DNA from: Vespa crabro
Lineage: Eukaryota > Arthropoda > Insecta > Hymenoptera > Vespidae
Length of the DNA: 64,000 nt
Direction of reading: 5' to 3'
Assembly (NCBI RefSeq): GCF_910589235.1
Contig: NC_060965.1
Span: forward strand, 2,935,901 to 2,999,900
This document shows, piece after piece, positions 1-10,938 of this stretch. The translations under genes and the position numbers were made by a program. How positions within the stretch are numbered: the first letter of the stretch is position 1; the number at the start of each line of letters is the position of its first letter. The notes under the pieces are model-generated. The model was not told the origin of the DNA. It made no database searches and saw only the letters and a list, made by a program, of their open reading frames with translations.

Positions 1-222
1 CGCACGGCCCTCTCGCCGGGCGCAGGACGCGAATTCCAAGAAGCGCGTATAAACCAGCTGCGAGATAGAGAAGATTCCGCGCGCTCGGAATTAACATCTC
101 GTCTCGTCTCGTCGAAACGGCCGAAAGAACGAATGGGAGCGTCGTTGTCCAAAGCTGCGTCTCTCAAACAGAAAACACGTTCTGCGCGTGCGTCAAATCT
201 TGACGACCAAAACGCGTCCCGC

Positions 223-223
<1 letters not shown>

Positions 224-256
<33 letters not shown>

Positions 257-300
257 TTATCTATCTATCTATCTCTATCACTTTATCTATATCTCTATCT
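224..300. repeat. (CT)n / (TATC)n microsatellite
   Basis: Pyrimidine tract of CT dinucleotides that grades into TATC tetranucleotides, ending in TATCT units. Confidence 0.9.
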
Positions 301-793
301 TAGCAACCCCATTCAAAAAACAAGAATCGATATTTTTTTGAATTTTCATTCTCTTCGTTGCAGCGAATGGAGTTGTCCACGTCAAACGATTCGAAGCGAC
401 CAAACGTTGCTTGATTAATCCTTAACCGATATCAAGGGGTCATGGCTGAAATGAATCGAGCGAGTAGAAAACGAAACTTCCAAACGATTTTCTTCGCAGC
501 TTCGTTCCCATTTAAACGACAAGCACGGCAGGAAGAAAAGTTCCAAGATTTTTTTCAACGTACTTCATATATGTATGGGAGAAAGGACTAGCGAACAAAG
601 ATGGCCGATATCCGGAGTGAACGATGGCGTCTTTCGTAGTTGCGATTCCATTCCGAATTATCTTCCTTTCCGCGAGCGTAAATCCTGGATAACGAAGTTC
701 CGTTTTCGCGGATGGCACGCTCGCGCTAATTCCGGCGTCACGGTGAAACAAAAATGGCCAGTGTTCGTCCTCCGACTGTGCATGCTAGCTTCG

Positions 794-832
794 AAAAAAA
801 AAAGAGAGAGAGAGAGAGAAAGAGAGGGAAAG

Positions 833-863
<31 letters not shown>

Positions 864-900
864 GAAATACAGAGAAAGAAGAGAGAAAGAGAAAGACAAG
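794..900. repeat. interrupted (GA)n purine tract
   Basis: About 100 bases that are almost purely A and G on the plus strand: GA dinucleotides with AAAG interruptions. Confidence 0.9.
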
Positions 901-1025
901 AAGAAAAAGAGGAAAAAAAAGCGTTCTTCTCGCGGCGGCCCCGAACAAAAAAGCTCGGGTACACTTTCGCCGACCTCGTGGTGCCGCGGTGGAGTCTCGC
1001 GACAAAGGCTGCTTGATTCAAGGTC

Positions 1026-1084
1026 CCACACACACGCGGGCGCGGGCGCGAGCGCGCGCGCGCGCACTCTTACGGCGCACGCAT

Positions 1085-1130
<46 letters not shown>

Positions 1131-1181
1131 GAGAAAGAGAGAAAAAGAAAAAGAGAGAAAGAGAGAGAGAGTGAGAGAGAG
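1026..1181. repeat. composite (CG)n - (CACG)n - (GA)n array
   Basis: Three arrays abut. An alternating GC block at about 1026-1066 is a good candidate for Z-DNA. About 12 copies of a CACG/GCAC tetranucleotide follow at 1077-1130. A GA tract closes the block at 1131-1181. Confidence 0.9.
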
Positions 1182-2001
1182 ACTTGCACACTTGTCAGAG
1201 CCGTAGCAAAACTGCGCGACGCCCTTCTAGCACGAATTTCGTGACTTTTTCCCTCATGTTCGATCATACTCAACTACTTTTTATCGAGAAAAACATTTGT
1301 TAAGAATCTTGACATGTCTCCTTTCGACACATGAATGCGACTGTTTCTGAAGAACCAATTATCTTTTCATGAAAATGAATAAGCCGCAAAAATGTACTAA
1401 CGTTGAACGTGATTAGCGAAGAAAAATGTCGGAAGAATGGAGAGTAGCATCCTAAAAGTTTTCTTGCGAAATCAGTTCGTTCTTAAAAGATCTCGAATAT
1501 ATTACAAGGAAAACAAAATTATATATATATATATAATCCTAGCTTCAAATTCTTTCAAATGTATCAAAATACAAAATTTAAAAGGAGTAGATCATGAACA
1601 TCATGAATACACCAGCGGATGAAGATCGATAAAGATCATGAGAAGCGACGATAATCAATCGACCAATCGCGTTCTTTGTGAACGTATGTCCGGTTTTGTC
1701 TGTCGTTGCTGATTGACCATCGATAGAAGCCTCCCTTTTTTTATTTAATGCAAACGCGTTTATTGTCGCGTATATGAGAGCGGGCGCGAAGCGTCAAACA
1801 ATTACCGCCCAGGCCGATAATCTTGTCGGTCCGTACCGTGGCAACGATATTACTTCTGATCCAGCACTTACTCCGAACGTAACTACCAGTTAAAGCTCTC
1901 CGGCAACTACCTCTTCACAACTCGACGTAATGTCACCAACACAAACGTACATGCCGCTCCGTCTCATATCAAAATACACATACACACATACCGACACACA
2001 A

Positions 2002-2037
<36 letters not shown>

Positions 2038-2593
2038 GCATATGAATATACATATACGACACACTAAACTAATAGACTATTAATGAGAGATATTTTTCAG
2101 ACGTCTAACCCGTTCAACCCTTGCACCTTTTCTCTCTCTCTCTCTCTTTCTCCTTTTTTATCACTATTTCTCTTGTTTTTCTCGAACTTCTCCATCCCTC
2201 TAATACATTTTTTTCCAATCTTAACAGCACCATGCTTTTTTACAGCACTGCACACGCACATGTGTATGTACATATAATATATATACATATATATGTACAG
2301 ACATACGCATAACTCGCGAGTGCTTACCGGACTCTCTCGCACACGCACGTCTCTGTCCGTCTCTCTTTCTCTCTTGCTCCCCCGAACGTCGTCGTGTGCG
2401 GAGCTTGTATATATACGTACGCACGTGCGCGCGGGATATACGTACGATGTCTGACGCATGCGCGTGCATGAGTCTCTCCCCCCCTCTCTGTCTCTCTCTC
2501 GCTCTCTCTTCTTTGAGATCCCGCAACTACGTCGTCACGACGTTACGAGCGTCGCGTACGGGCTGATCACACGCGCGTCTCTATAAGTGAGTG

Positions 2594-2702
2594 AGACAGA
2601 AAAGAGAGAGAGAGAAAAAGAGAGAGAGAAAGAAAGAGAAAGAAACACACACACACACACACACACATCGAAAACGAAAGAGAGAGAGAGAGAGAAAGAG
2701 AG
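2594..2702. repeat. (GA)n - (CA)n - (GA)n compound microsatellite
   Basis: GA tracts flank a CA dinucleotide run at about 2645-2667. Confidence 0.9.
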
Positions 2703-3203
2703 TGGACGACACGCATCGTAAAGCGTACCTAGCTCATGTGGACGACGGCGTAACGGTCGAGGTAGAGGGAGGACGGAAAAGAGGGGCGTAAGGGTAGGAG
2801 AGAGGGCCTCGGACGTCGAAGAGAAGGAATAGGGAGGAAAGGGGAGAGGGACGCAACGTCGAAACCACCCACACTAACGCGCGATATCGGAAATGATATA
2901 AAATTGCGTCGAGCGCGCCGCTGATATTTAAATTGGTTCGCTAAACCACGGATTAATGCGCGCGACGACGCTTGGAACCCACGCCACCATGAGCGGTGGT
3001 TTAAAAAAGATCGACTGTCGACAAAAAGCGAAAGAGAGAAAGGTAGAGAAAGAGGTAATAGATATTAGGGTTTCTTAAATTCATTTTCTGTTTGAACACC
3101 ATAAAAATTGTGACATGTTGTAACAGACAACATGATGGGCCTGTCCAATTGCAATTCTTGGAATGAAATTGTTGGAATGAAACTTGCAAATATTGATATT
3201 ATT

Positions 3204-3275
3204 AAAATTGATAAATTAGTAGAGTACAAGAAGTAAGATAAAAATTGGTAAATTAGTAGAGTACAAGAGGCCGAT
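3204..3275. repeat. 37-bp direct tandem duplication
   Basis: The segment at 3204-3239 is repeated at 3241-3275 with a few substitutions. Both copies contain TAAATTAGTAGAGTACAAGA. This is a simple local duplication with no coding content. Confidence 0.8.
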
Positions 3276-3599
3276 CAATTATTCAAATATGTCGCATAAA
3301 AAATGGCGGTCAGAGTATACATATGCAGGTCAAACCTCAAAACAAATGTCAGACCATTGCAACATAACAGTATGGATATGCTGTTAAATGTAGTCTTTAA
3401 GAAATATGTATAGAATAGAAATGACCAATAAACAATCTTCTTTCGAACAACTTATTTTGTATGTAACATAAAATACTTTTCTCTTTTTTCCGAGAATATA
3501 GACAAGAAATAAATAATGAGAAAACTAACATACAATTTTAGCAAAGATTTTCTTCTTTTTCTCTTATATCTATGACGTAAGCAATTTTATTGTCTCTTT

Positions 3600-3662
3600 A
3601 TTATTATTAGATATTATTATTATCGTTATTATTATTATTATTATTATTATTATCATTATTAT
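3600..3662. repeat. (ATT)n microsatellite
   Basis: Trinucleotide TTA/ATT repeats with single interruptions. Confidence 0.9.
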
Positions 3663-4691
3663 AAAGCAATGGATTAAAGGTGCAACGTCATCACTAGAGC
3701 AAACGAGATAACGATTAATTATGTCTCTAGTAAAGATGATGATGATCAGAGTAAACAATAATATGTATATACATTTTATGAGACTATACTTCGAAAAGAT
3801 ATTCAATTATATTTCTAGACTACTAAAAATATATTAAGAAAGAACGATTAAACGGTGTTTTCGCTCTCCCGCGTATATCGCAAGGTTCGACGATACCGCG
3901 ATCGCAACTCGTTCATGGGAACAAAGAGAATACTCGCGACGACAACGATAAAATCGTTGTACTCTCTGGCCGATCAACGAATAAGAAGCAAGATAAAGAA
4001 GAAAAAAAAAAAAGAAAAAAAAGGGAGAAAGAAAAAAACATAAAACAATGGTCACTTTTTCATGGGCATAAGATGGAAATGTTTTGGGATCAAAATTTCA
4101 AAAGGAAGATATTTCTTTCTCTGTTTTGTCGATCCTTTCGCGAGATCGTAAAACGCGGCTAAATCACGACGAAGCGGCCATCTTTAACGTCTCTTGTCGC
4201 GCGAAACGCGTCTCTCTCTCTCTCTCTTTCTTTCTCTTTCTTTCTCGTATTCCAAGAAATCGAACGGAACAAAGGCTACACCGCGAGATTTCGATCCATT
4301 TCGGAGTAGAATCGAATATGCAAGCTTCTAGGAATTCATGAATGCGTAAGCCGCTGCGACGTATTCGTTCTTAAAGCGCGCTCACGTAAACTAGAACCCG
4401 AGAAAAAAGAAAAGGAACAATTAAAATACGAAAAGGTTTCGTGAAATATTCCCGCGAGGGATAAAGAAGATGAAGAAAAGAACAAAAAACGAGGATTACT
4501 CGAGGAATAGCAATTTAAAATTAGTTGACACACCTACGAGACATAAGAGTAATAACAGCAACAAGAGACAACGACATGTTATCTCTTAGTTTTTCTCAAA
4601 CGGAGAACCTCAGGCCACCGATGTCGTCAGAAAACGTCTGACTACGCTCGATCTTCCGATGATAACGTTGAAAACGTTAAAGTTGAGATTG

Positions 4692-4777
4692 AGTAGTAGT
4701 AGAAGAAGAAGAAGAAGAAGAAGAAGAAGACGAAGAAGAAGAACAAGAACAAGAAGAAGAAGAAGAAGAAGAAGAAG
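4692..4777. repeat. (GAA)n microsatellite
   Basis: A GAA trinucleotide purine tract with ACGAAG and ACAAG interruptions. It continues into general purine-rich DNA up to about 4870. Confidence 0.9.
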
Positions 4778-5008
4778 GTGGAAGAGAACTAAAAGAAAAA
4801 GAAGTTGAAGGAGAAAATAAAAGAAAAGAAGAAGCATAAAGAGAAAAGAAAGAAAGAAGAAAGGAGAAGACGAGAAAGAGCAAAGCCGAAAGAAGACGAG
4901 GATCGCGAATGCGCCCGTAAATCTCTTGGCGCCCGTAGTTCTCGCGATCCACGAGAACGTCGGTGTTCTTTCGTTCGTTTCGATCCATTCCGTCGTTCCG
5001 TCGGCAAG

Positions 5009-5011
5009 GAG

Positions 5012-5049
<38 letters not shown>

Positions 5050-5195
5050 CAAGAAAGAAAGAGAGAAAGAAAGAAGAGAAAGGAAGAAGAGAAATAAAAA
5101 GAGAGAGGGAGAGAAAGAGAGTTAGAGGAACCGGCCGAAATCTGTCTCACTCTGTTCCCCTCTCTCTACTCTTTCTCTTTCTCCCACCCTCTCTC

Positions 5196-5246
<51 letters not shown>
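5009..5246. repeat. (GAAA)n purine tract facing a (CT)n tract
   Basis: A GAAA tetranucleotide array (5009-5075) and further purine-rich sequence are followed, across a unique spacer, by a CT array (5189-5246). A purine tract followed by a pyrimidine tract on one strand could pair with itself as RNA or single-stranded DNA. Confidence 0.85.
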
Positions 5247-5248
<2 letters not shown>

Positions 5249-5547
5249 ACGACTTCGTGTTCGAGGACGAGCAAACGGGAAGAGAAAAAAAAGGAGAAAA
5301 AGTTCCTTGGTGGATAGACGGGACTACGCTCGAGAGAGAGCTTATCCCGTTGCTGGGCATAGAAATCTTATTAGAGACCTATACGTATGGAGCAATTAAA
5401 TAACCGTTCCTGATTTCGGTTTAGAAAGATGGACACTGGTGATCTGAGGGCACATTCATCGTCTTTGACGTTTATCGAACGGAAGAGTAAAAGAAGAATA
5501 AAAAGAAAAACAACGATGACAACGACGTATCCGTCTTTTTTTTCTCG

Positions 5548-5691
5548 AAGAAGAAGAAGAAGAAGAAGCAGGAGAAGAAGAAGAAGAAGAAGAAGAAGAA
5601 GAAGAAGAGAAATTAGTGCTTTAAGAACCTGTTTCCCATACACTGCGCGTAGCATCCACGAAGCGACTAAACCGAGCCTATAGTAGTATTC

Positions 5692-5727
<36 letters not shown>

Positions 5728-5748
5728 TTGGTAGTAGTATTCGTAGAA
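5548..5748. repeat. (GAA)n and (TAG)n trinucleotide arrays
   Basis: GAA array at 5548-5610. TAG/GTA array at about 5680-5748. Confidence 0.9.
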
Positions 5749-5867
5749 AGGAGTATTTCGGTGGGGGTTGGCGCCGTAGTTTCCGTCACTCGCCGACGAC
5801 GACACGACGCGCGTTCTCGTCGACTCACGCCGTCGCGAGAGAGAGCCGTGGAACATTCGCAGCACCG

Positions 5868-6093
5868 ATGCGTGCACGGCGTGCTCTCGAGGACACTACC
5901 GTGCCACCGGCTTTGCCAGGAGGCGTCGCCGGCGGTGGTGGTGGCGGTGGCGGCGATGGTAGTGGTAGTGGTGGTGGTGCTGCTGCCGCTGCCGCTGCTA
6001 GCGGTGGTGCTGCTAGCAATGGTGGTGGTGGTGGTGGTGGTGGTGGTGTGATAGTGGTGCTGCTGTTACTCCTGCCGATGGTGGTGGATAAGA
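5868..6093 (+). CDS. candidate first coding exon, Gly/Ala-rich then hydrophobic (unassigned)
   Basis: This is a GC-rich island in the desert. An ATG at 5868 opens a frame that reads a short basic N-terminus, a Gly-rich run, a seven-Ala run with mixed GCT/GCC codons, a second Gly run, and a hydrophobic stretch (VIVVLLLLLPMVV) that could be a membrane anchor. The frame then meets a good splice donor (ACG|GTGAGG) in phase 0. Mixed alanine and serine codons argue mildly for selection on protein. Against it, most of the tract is a GGT repeat, GC-rich DNA is open by chance on both strands, and no following exon could be identified. Confidence 0.3.
5935..6064. repeat. (GGT)n-rich tract
   Basis: GGT trinucleotide repeats with GCT/GCC interruptions. 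They lie inside the candidate exon at 5868-6093. Confidence 0.85.
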
Positions 6094-6299
6094 CGGTGAG
6101 GATCGAGTCCTAAGGACAATCGACTTCCGTCAGGATAAACCCAACATGCGTTTGATGTACCCCCCACCAAGCGTTTTTCTTTTTTTTTTCCTTTCTTTCT
6201 TTTTCTTCTGATTTTTAGAAACCAACACCACCCCACTGTTTCTTCGTCCTTATCCCTTGTCACTTTCTCTCTATTTCTATATCTCTCTCTTTCTCTATC

Positions 6300-6351
<52 letters not shown>

Positions 6352-6998
6352 ACTATGTATCTATCTATCTATTTATATCTACCTATCTACTTCTCTTTCT
6401 CTCTCTCCCTTGGAGGGTATACTCTCCGACATGATCAGAAATGGGGGAAGAAGGAAGGAGATGAGGAAGAACGGAACGAAAGCGAAAGTGAACATTCTCT
6501 CTCCGATTGGCGAAAATTGTTCTTCTCCACACTTTTCCTTGGTTTTCTTTTTCTGTGCTTTCTTTTCCTTTTATTTTTTTTTTTTTTCGGTTAGCCTATC
6601 TTAACCACTCGCGCACTGTTTTCCTGATACCACCCCGGGCTTCGTTATCTTGTACCTCCTCGCACTAACTCTTATCTATTTCTTTTCTCGAAAGAAGACA
6701 CACAAAAGGGAATGCACACGCAAAAGACGCACACTCTTATATTCACTTACATACCGGTCACCGTGCTTTCTCCTTTCTGTCTTTCTCCCGTTATTTCTTT
6801 CTCTTTCCCTCTTTTTCTGTATTTATTTGTTGCTTTTCTTTCTTTCTTTCTTTCTTTCTTTCACCCGGCACCAGAAAAGAGAAGCACGCAAGGCTCACGA
6901 TATATATCTTCTCCTCTCCCGTCTCCTCTCCCGTGCACGTCCTCGTGCGTAATATCAGGGCGCGTGTATCACCGGCGCGACGATTCACGAACGGTTCG

Positions 6999-7037
<39 letters not shown>

Positions 7038-7440
7038 TTCTCTATCTTCGGCGCTGGTGCGCGCGCGCGTACGCGCACGCACCTATTCCTCCTTTCTTTC
7101 CGGAATTTCCCTCTCGATCGGCACTCGCGACAGTAGAAACGACAACGACCACGACATCGACCTCGGACAGAACAATCACGAGATTCTCTCTCCTTTTCTA
7201 TTTTCACCCCCGTAAAAGTGAAATGAAAAGGAATGAAAAAAATTGATAAAAAGATAATAAACAAAAAACAACAACACAATGAGAAGTACGCCGTAAAGAC
7301 GTACGAGAGAAACAACAACCGGCGAATGTTCAACGTGTATATGTATATGTATATACATGTATGATTTATATAATATATGTATATACATATATATATATAT
7401 ACACACACACGGGGAGAGAGCGCGTTAGCCGAAGATCGAA
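6094..7440. other. intergenic or intronic DNA with TATC and CT arrays
   Basis: Contains a long (TATC)n array at about 6293-6390, a (CTTT)n run at 6835-6862, a (CT)n tract at 6999-7043, and TA/CA runs at 7338-7410. No supported exon. Confidence 0.6.
6293..6390. repeat. (TATC)n microsatellite
   Basis: More than 15 nearly uninterrupted TATC/CTAT units, with degenerate units on the right. Confidence 0.95.
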
Positions 7441-7657
7441 GGGGGCAAAGGCGTACCTTTGGTTTTCACGGCGTGCTGCCCCGTGCTGAGTGTGTGCTCT
7501 CGCCGCGCGCGCGGTGACTGTATTGCTCGGCAAGAGAGTATATTCTTTGTCCGTGGCCTCGGAGAGTCGCGGAACCAGCCGGCAGCTGCCCGCGTTTCGG
7601 CGCTCGTAAGCGACTCGGCACGGCTCGGCACTCCTCGGCAGTGTCATCCCGCCCGCC

Positions 7658-8041
7658 ATGGCGGGAAGCCAGGATACCAAGCGCCAGGCCAGGACCAACC
7701 CGATCCGGTGGAAAGGGAAATTCTACACGACCTCGCGCTCATCGTTGAATGGTGGGGAGAGTACGACACGAACCGAATCTTTACGGAAAAAGACGAATGG
7801 AAAACGACATTGGCCGAACTCGAACGATGAAGATTTTTCGGCGATGGTGGGGTACTCGGAACCCTTCCCTCCTCTTCCCACTCCTCATCCAGAACTGAAT
7901 GTGCTCACAACAGTTTGGATAGGTAGTGGGGAGTTACGACGCGCTTCAACCAAACAGCGCATGTGCTCGTTCGAACCTTCTCAACCCCTGTTTAGCGACG
8001 GCGCGCGTCTTTCGATGAGCCGAGGGATGCTGCGACGCTAG
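7658..8041 (+). CDS. candidate 127-codon ORF in a GC-rich, promoter-like island (unassigned)
   Basis: The ATG at 7658 sits inside a perfect 14-bp palindrome (CCCGCCATGGCGGG, 7652-7665) with a good start context, downstream of a GC-rich segment (7420-7650). The frame encodes a basic N-terminus rich in Arg, Lys and Ser and a more balanced C-terminal part with a Pro-rich stretch. It ends just before a (CTTC)n array. I recognise no family. The overlapping frame ending at 7830 is also open and protein-like, so the coding frame, if any, is uncertain. Confidence 0.25.
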   Translation: MAGSQDTKRQARTNPIRWKGKFYTTSRSSLNGGESTTRTESLRKKTNGKRHWPNSNDEDFSAMVGYSEPFPPLPTPHPELNVLTTVWIGSGELRRASTKQRMCSFEPSQPLFSDGARLSMSRGMLRR

Positions 8042-10010
8042 TTCCTTCCTTCCTTCCTTCCTTCCTTCCTTCCTTCCTTCCTTCTTTGCTTTCTTCTTTT
8101 CTTCTTTCCTTCTCTCTGTTACTCTTGGATTACTCAAATCGTTGTACCGTCCTTGTACACTACCTCCTTCGATTCGTACTCCCCACTTCGATGAAATCGC
8201 AAGGCACGTGTAACGCACCATAAAAAAACGTTTCAACCGTACTTATACGATCGTGGGTCACAGGGTCGTTCTCGTCCTTCCTTAAAATACTTGCTTTTTT
8301 TTCTTCTTCTTCCCAGGAGATAAGCATAAGATAATCGATAATCATACACTGTGTCATATATATATATATATATATCATCACATACTCTCTTTCTGAAAGT
8401 AAATGTGTACTTGGAAAATGTATTAAAAATATATACCATTGTAATCCATTTTAATTTGTAACAATTGGATTTAATAAACAATATCATAAACCATAATACA
8501 AGATCTATGTTATTACACCCTTTTCCCCTACCAACGTGATACAAACGAACATGTATTGTTCGTACCAAAACCATTCTAAAAAGACTGCCTAATTTGAATT
8601 TCTTCTTCCTCTCCAGTATTGGAGTACAAAAATATCGGAGCAAGGGTTTTGGAAGGCAGTTGATTTGCTCTAGGCTAAAAAATAGAGTCGTTGATATCGA
8701 ATCGGAGAGGTTGTCGGAATAAATCGTTAGCGCGTTCGGAAGGGGGGAACAAAAAGAGGAAAAATGTCGAATCTTTGAAACCCGTGGGATTGGCTGTTTC
8801 TACTATGTAGAAAGATAGGGTCCACATGAAACAGACAGTCTTGCCTACCGTTTTACGACTTTCTTTCTTTATGGGACGTTCCAACAAAAGATAGAGCGAA
8901 GTGGCTCACAAATTGAAGCGTAATTCCGCGTGGTACGAAGGGTGGGATAAGAGAAGTATGAAACAGATCGATCGATTTTAAGTTCGTAACAAACAACACA
9001 GTATTGCGTATAGTCTTATTTTTTTCGTTCAGTAGCAAGCTGTACATTTTCTCCCAGCTGTTCAAAATATTGTTGTCCCGGAATTTCTCGCTCTGTTAAT
9101 TCTTTCATTTGATGAGGGTTTCATAGATTTTTATCCATACGTGTCGAAGCATTAGCACTCGAATAAGAGTTAATTTTTTTCACATTCACCCTTATAAACC
9201 ATCCTGCGGGTATATTCTATGTCTTTTCTTTATCCATCCGGCTGCGTTGCGTCTTGTATCTTAATCGAACTACTATCTATTGCTAGCTATTCCTTTCCTT
9301 TCGACTTTTCCGAAGAAACATCGTTGTTAAGCATCATCTTTTCTCTTGGGTCGCTATCCATACACGATGAAAAGAATAAATGCTGCGATGGATGCTGCGA
9401 ATTATCTCCGTCTGCTGATTTTCCCAGGTGCTAGGACCATCTTTTTCTTCTTCTTTTTTTTTTTTTTTTTTCTTTTTATGTATGTATAAGCCGAGCGCAT
9501 TTTAATCGTACGTGCATATAAACGTATACGTACGTTAGCAAGCATAGGTATGGGATGCTACCAGAATATCTGGTTCCATGATGTCAGCGGGTAGGTTAAA
9601 AAATTAACATAATAATAGTCAGCCTATGCAGATATAAATTAATGCGTATTCTTCTACCAAAGGTTCAACGAATAGATATACTCTTGTCGTGCGACAGAAG
9701 ATGCATCGATTTTTTATCTTTTTTCTTGATTTTTTACTTCGCTCTGATAGATTTGAACTATTACAAAATACAATTTATTTCTCTTGAAACAATACGACAG
9801 TATCTATATTAACATTTGAACGACTTGAATCATTGAAATAAAAGTTAACGCAAATATATTGATAAAAATAAATAAATTTTCTTCATAGAAAAAATGTTAT
9901 ACAATATAATATAATTCTGAAGATTACTTCTTTCATATAAAATATCTAACAGAATAAGAGCCCATGCCAAAGAAGGAACCTTTATTCGTTTCATCGTAGA
10001 ACGTTCGTCT
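8042..10010. other. no gene seen; AT-rich DNA with (CTTC)n and (TA)n arrays
   Basis: Starts with a (CTTC)n array (8043-8085) and holds a (TA)n run at about 8357-8375 and a poly-T run near 9450. Reading frames here are short and unremarkable. Confidence 0.6.
8043..8085. repeat. (CTTC)n microsatellite
   Basis: About ten uninterrupted TTCC units. Confidence 0.95.
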
Positions 10011-10145
10011 ACCTGACATTTCGCTTCGGCTAGTCCGCCATAGTGATGGAGCCCAAGAAGGTAGATCGTATCTTTCTTTTCTGGATCCTTTCGAATATCG
10101 ATCTCTTCGTTGAACAACTGATCCGTGAAGTGGCGACTGTTGAGC
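9936..10145 (-). CDS. candidate minus-strand exon, Ser/Arg-rich tail (unassigned)
   Basis: On the minus strand a long polypyrimidine run ends in an AG at 10146-10147. Beyond it a frame stays open for about 70 codons, rich in Ser, Arg and Tyr (for example RRDRYSKGSRKERYDLPSW), like a cytoplasmic tail. A second frame is also open here and reaches a donor-like CAG|GTAGAC. I cannot tell which frame, if either, is used, and no flanking exons were found. Confidence 0.2.
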
Positions 10146-10890
10146 CTATTAAAGGCTCAAAAAAAAAAAAAAAATACATTTTTCAAATAAGTCGATCAAA
10201 GGTTTTTTCCACTCTCCTTTCTCGCCGATATTTCTTACATCATGTCAAGGTAAAATTACGATATTAATTTTTATAATAGCAATAAGCTTGAGTGCACTTA
10301 ATTCAATAAAACCTGATAAAATTAAATGTCAGTAATGGAACGTCGCTTGTAGGAATTACAGCAATTAATTGTAGAAGAAAAATTTAACAAAAAGAAAAAC
10401 TAAATTCTAGAAAGACAAAGCGGCTTATTTCAAATGCGAGCAACACATTCCCGACCAATTCAAATACGGCTAAAGCTGCGCAACTTCGATCTTACGATAT
10501 GCGATCTTGCTGCGATGGCGGCGAGTCTCTATGTGCCATGTGCGCGGGCTAAACACAGTGGCGAAAGCAGCTGCTACCGTCGTGACACGCGTCCATTGTC
10601 GGTGTTTCGTGGCATCGAAAAATGAAAAATCACCCCTGCTACCCTCTCTTTCTCTTTCATTTTCTCTTGATCTTCGATGCTCGGTCTTCACTCTCCCGAG
10701 GACATTCACCTGGTCGAAAAGAAGAGAACCTTTTAGAAAAAAATAAATTCGTACGGAGCGATAACTATAAAAAGAAGACATGCGGAAAGCGAGCTTTATG
10801 GTTCTTATATTCCATTCTTTCATCTTTTTATATATTTCTTGTATCTTTTCGTGCTCATACTTTCTACCTATAAAGTACGATTAATTTACC

Positions 10891-10891
<1 letters not shown>

Positions 10892-10937
<46 letters not shown>

Positions 10938-10938
10938 C
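10892..10938. repeat. (CT)n microsatellite
   Basis: Nearly pure CT dinucleotides, about 20 units. Confidence 0.95.

Larger units (their letters stand above)
1..5860. other. microsatellite-rich intergenic or intronic DNA
   Basis: No exon could be supported here. The stretch alternates between simple-sequence arrays (CT, GA, CACG, CA, TA, ATT, GAA, GAAA, TAG) and unique AT-rich or mixed sequence. Apparent reading frames are low-complexity translations of the arrays (Ser-Leu, Arg-Glu or Lys runs). A GC-rich start (1-180) could be the edge of a promoter or exon lying outside the window, but nothing identifies it. Confidence 0.6.

Noticed and set aside
1077..1130. Short regularly spaced CACG repeat resembling an array
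   Set aside because: It is a plain tetranucleotide microsatellite with no spacers, so it is not a CRISPR array, and the genome is eukaryotic.
188..1273. Many open frames of Ser-Leu, Arg-Glu, Lys-Glu or Arg-Ala-Cys repeats
   Set aside because: They are translations of CT, GA and CACG microsatellites on both strands, without splice context or unique sequence. The same holds for similar frames at 2.1-2.7, 4.6-5.4, 12.2-12.6, 16.9-17.4, 57.6, 58.1 and 60.7 kb.
5825..6019. Minus-strand Pro/Ala-rich frame opposite the GGT tract
   Set aside because: It is the complement of the GGT/GCT repeat. It has no good start or splice context and is weaker than the plus-strand frame with its donor.
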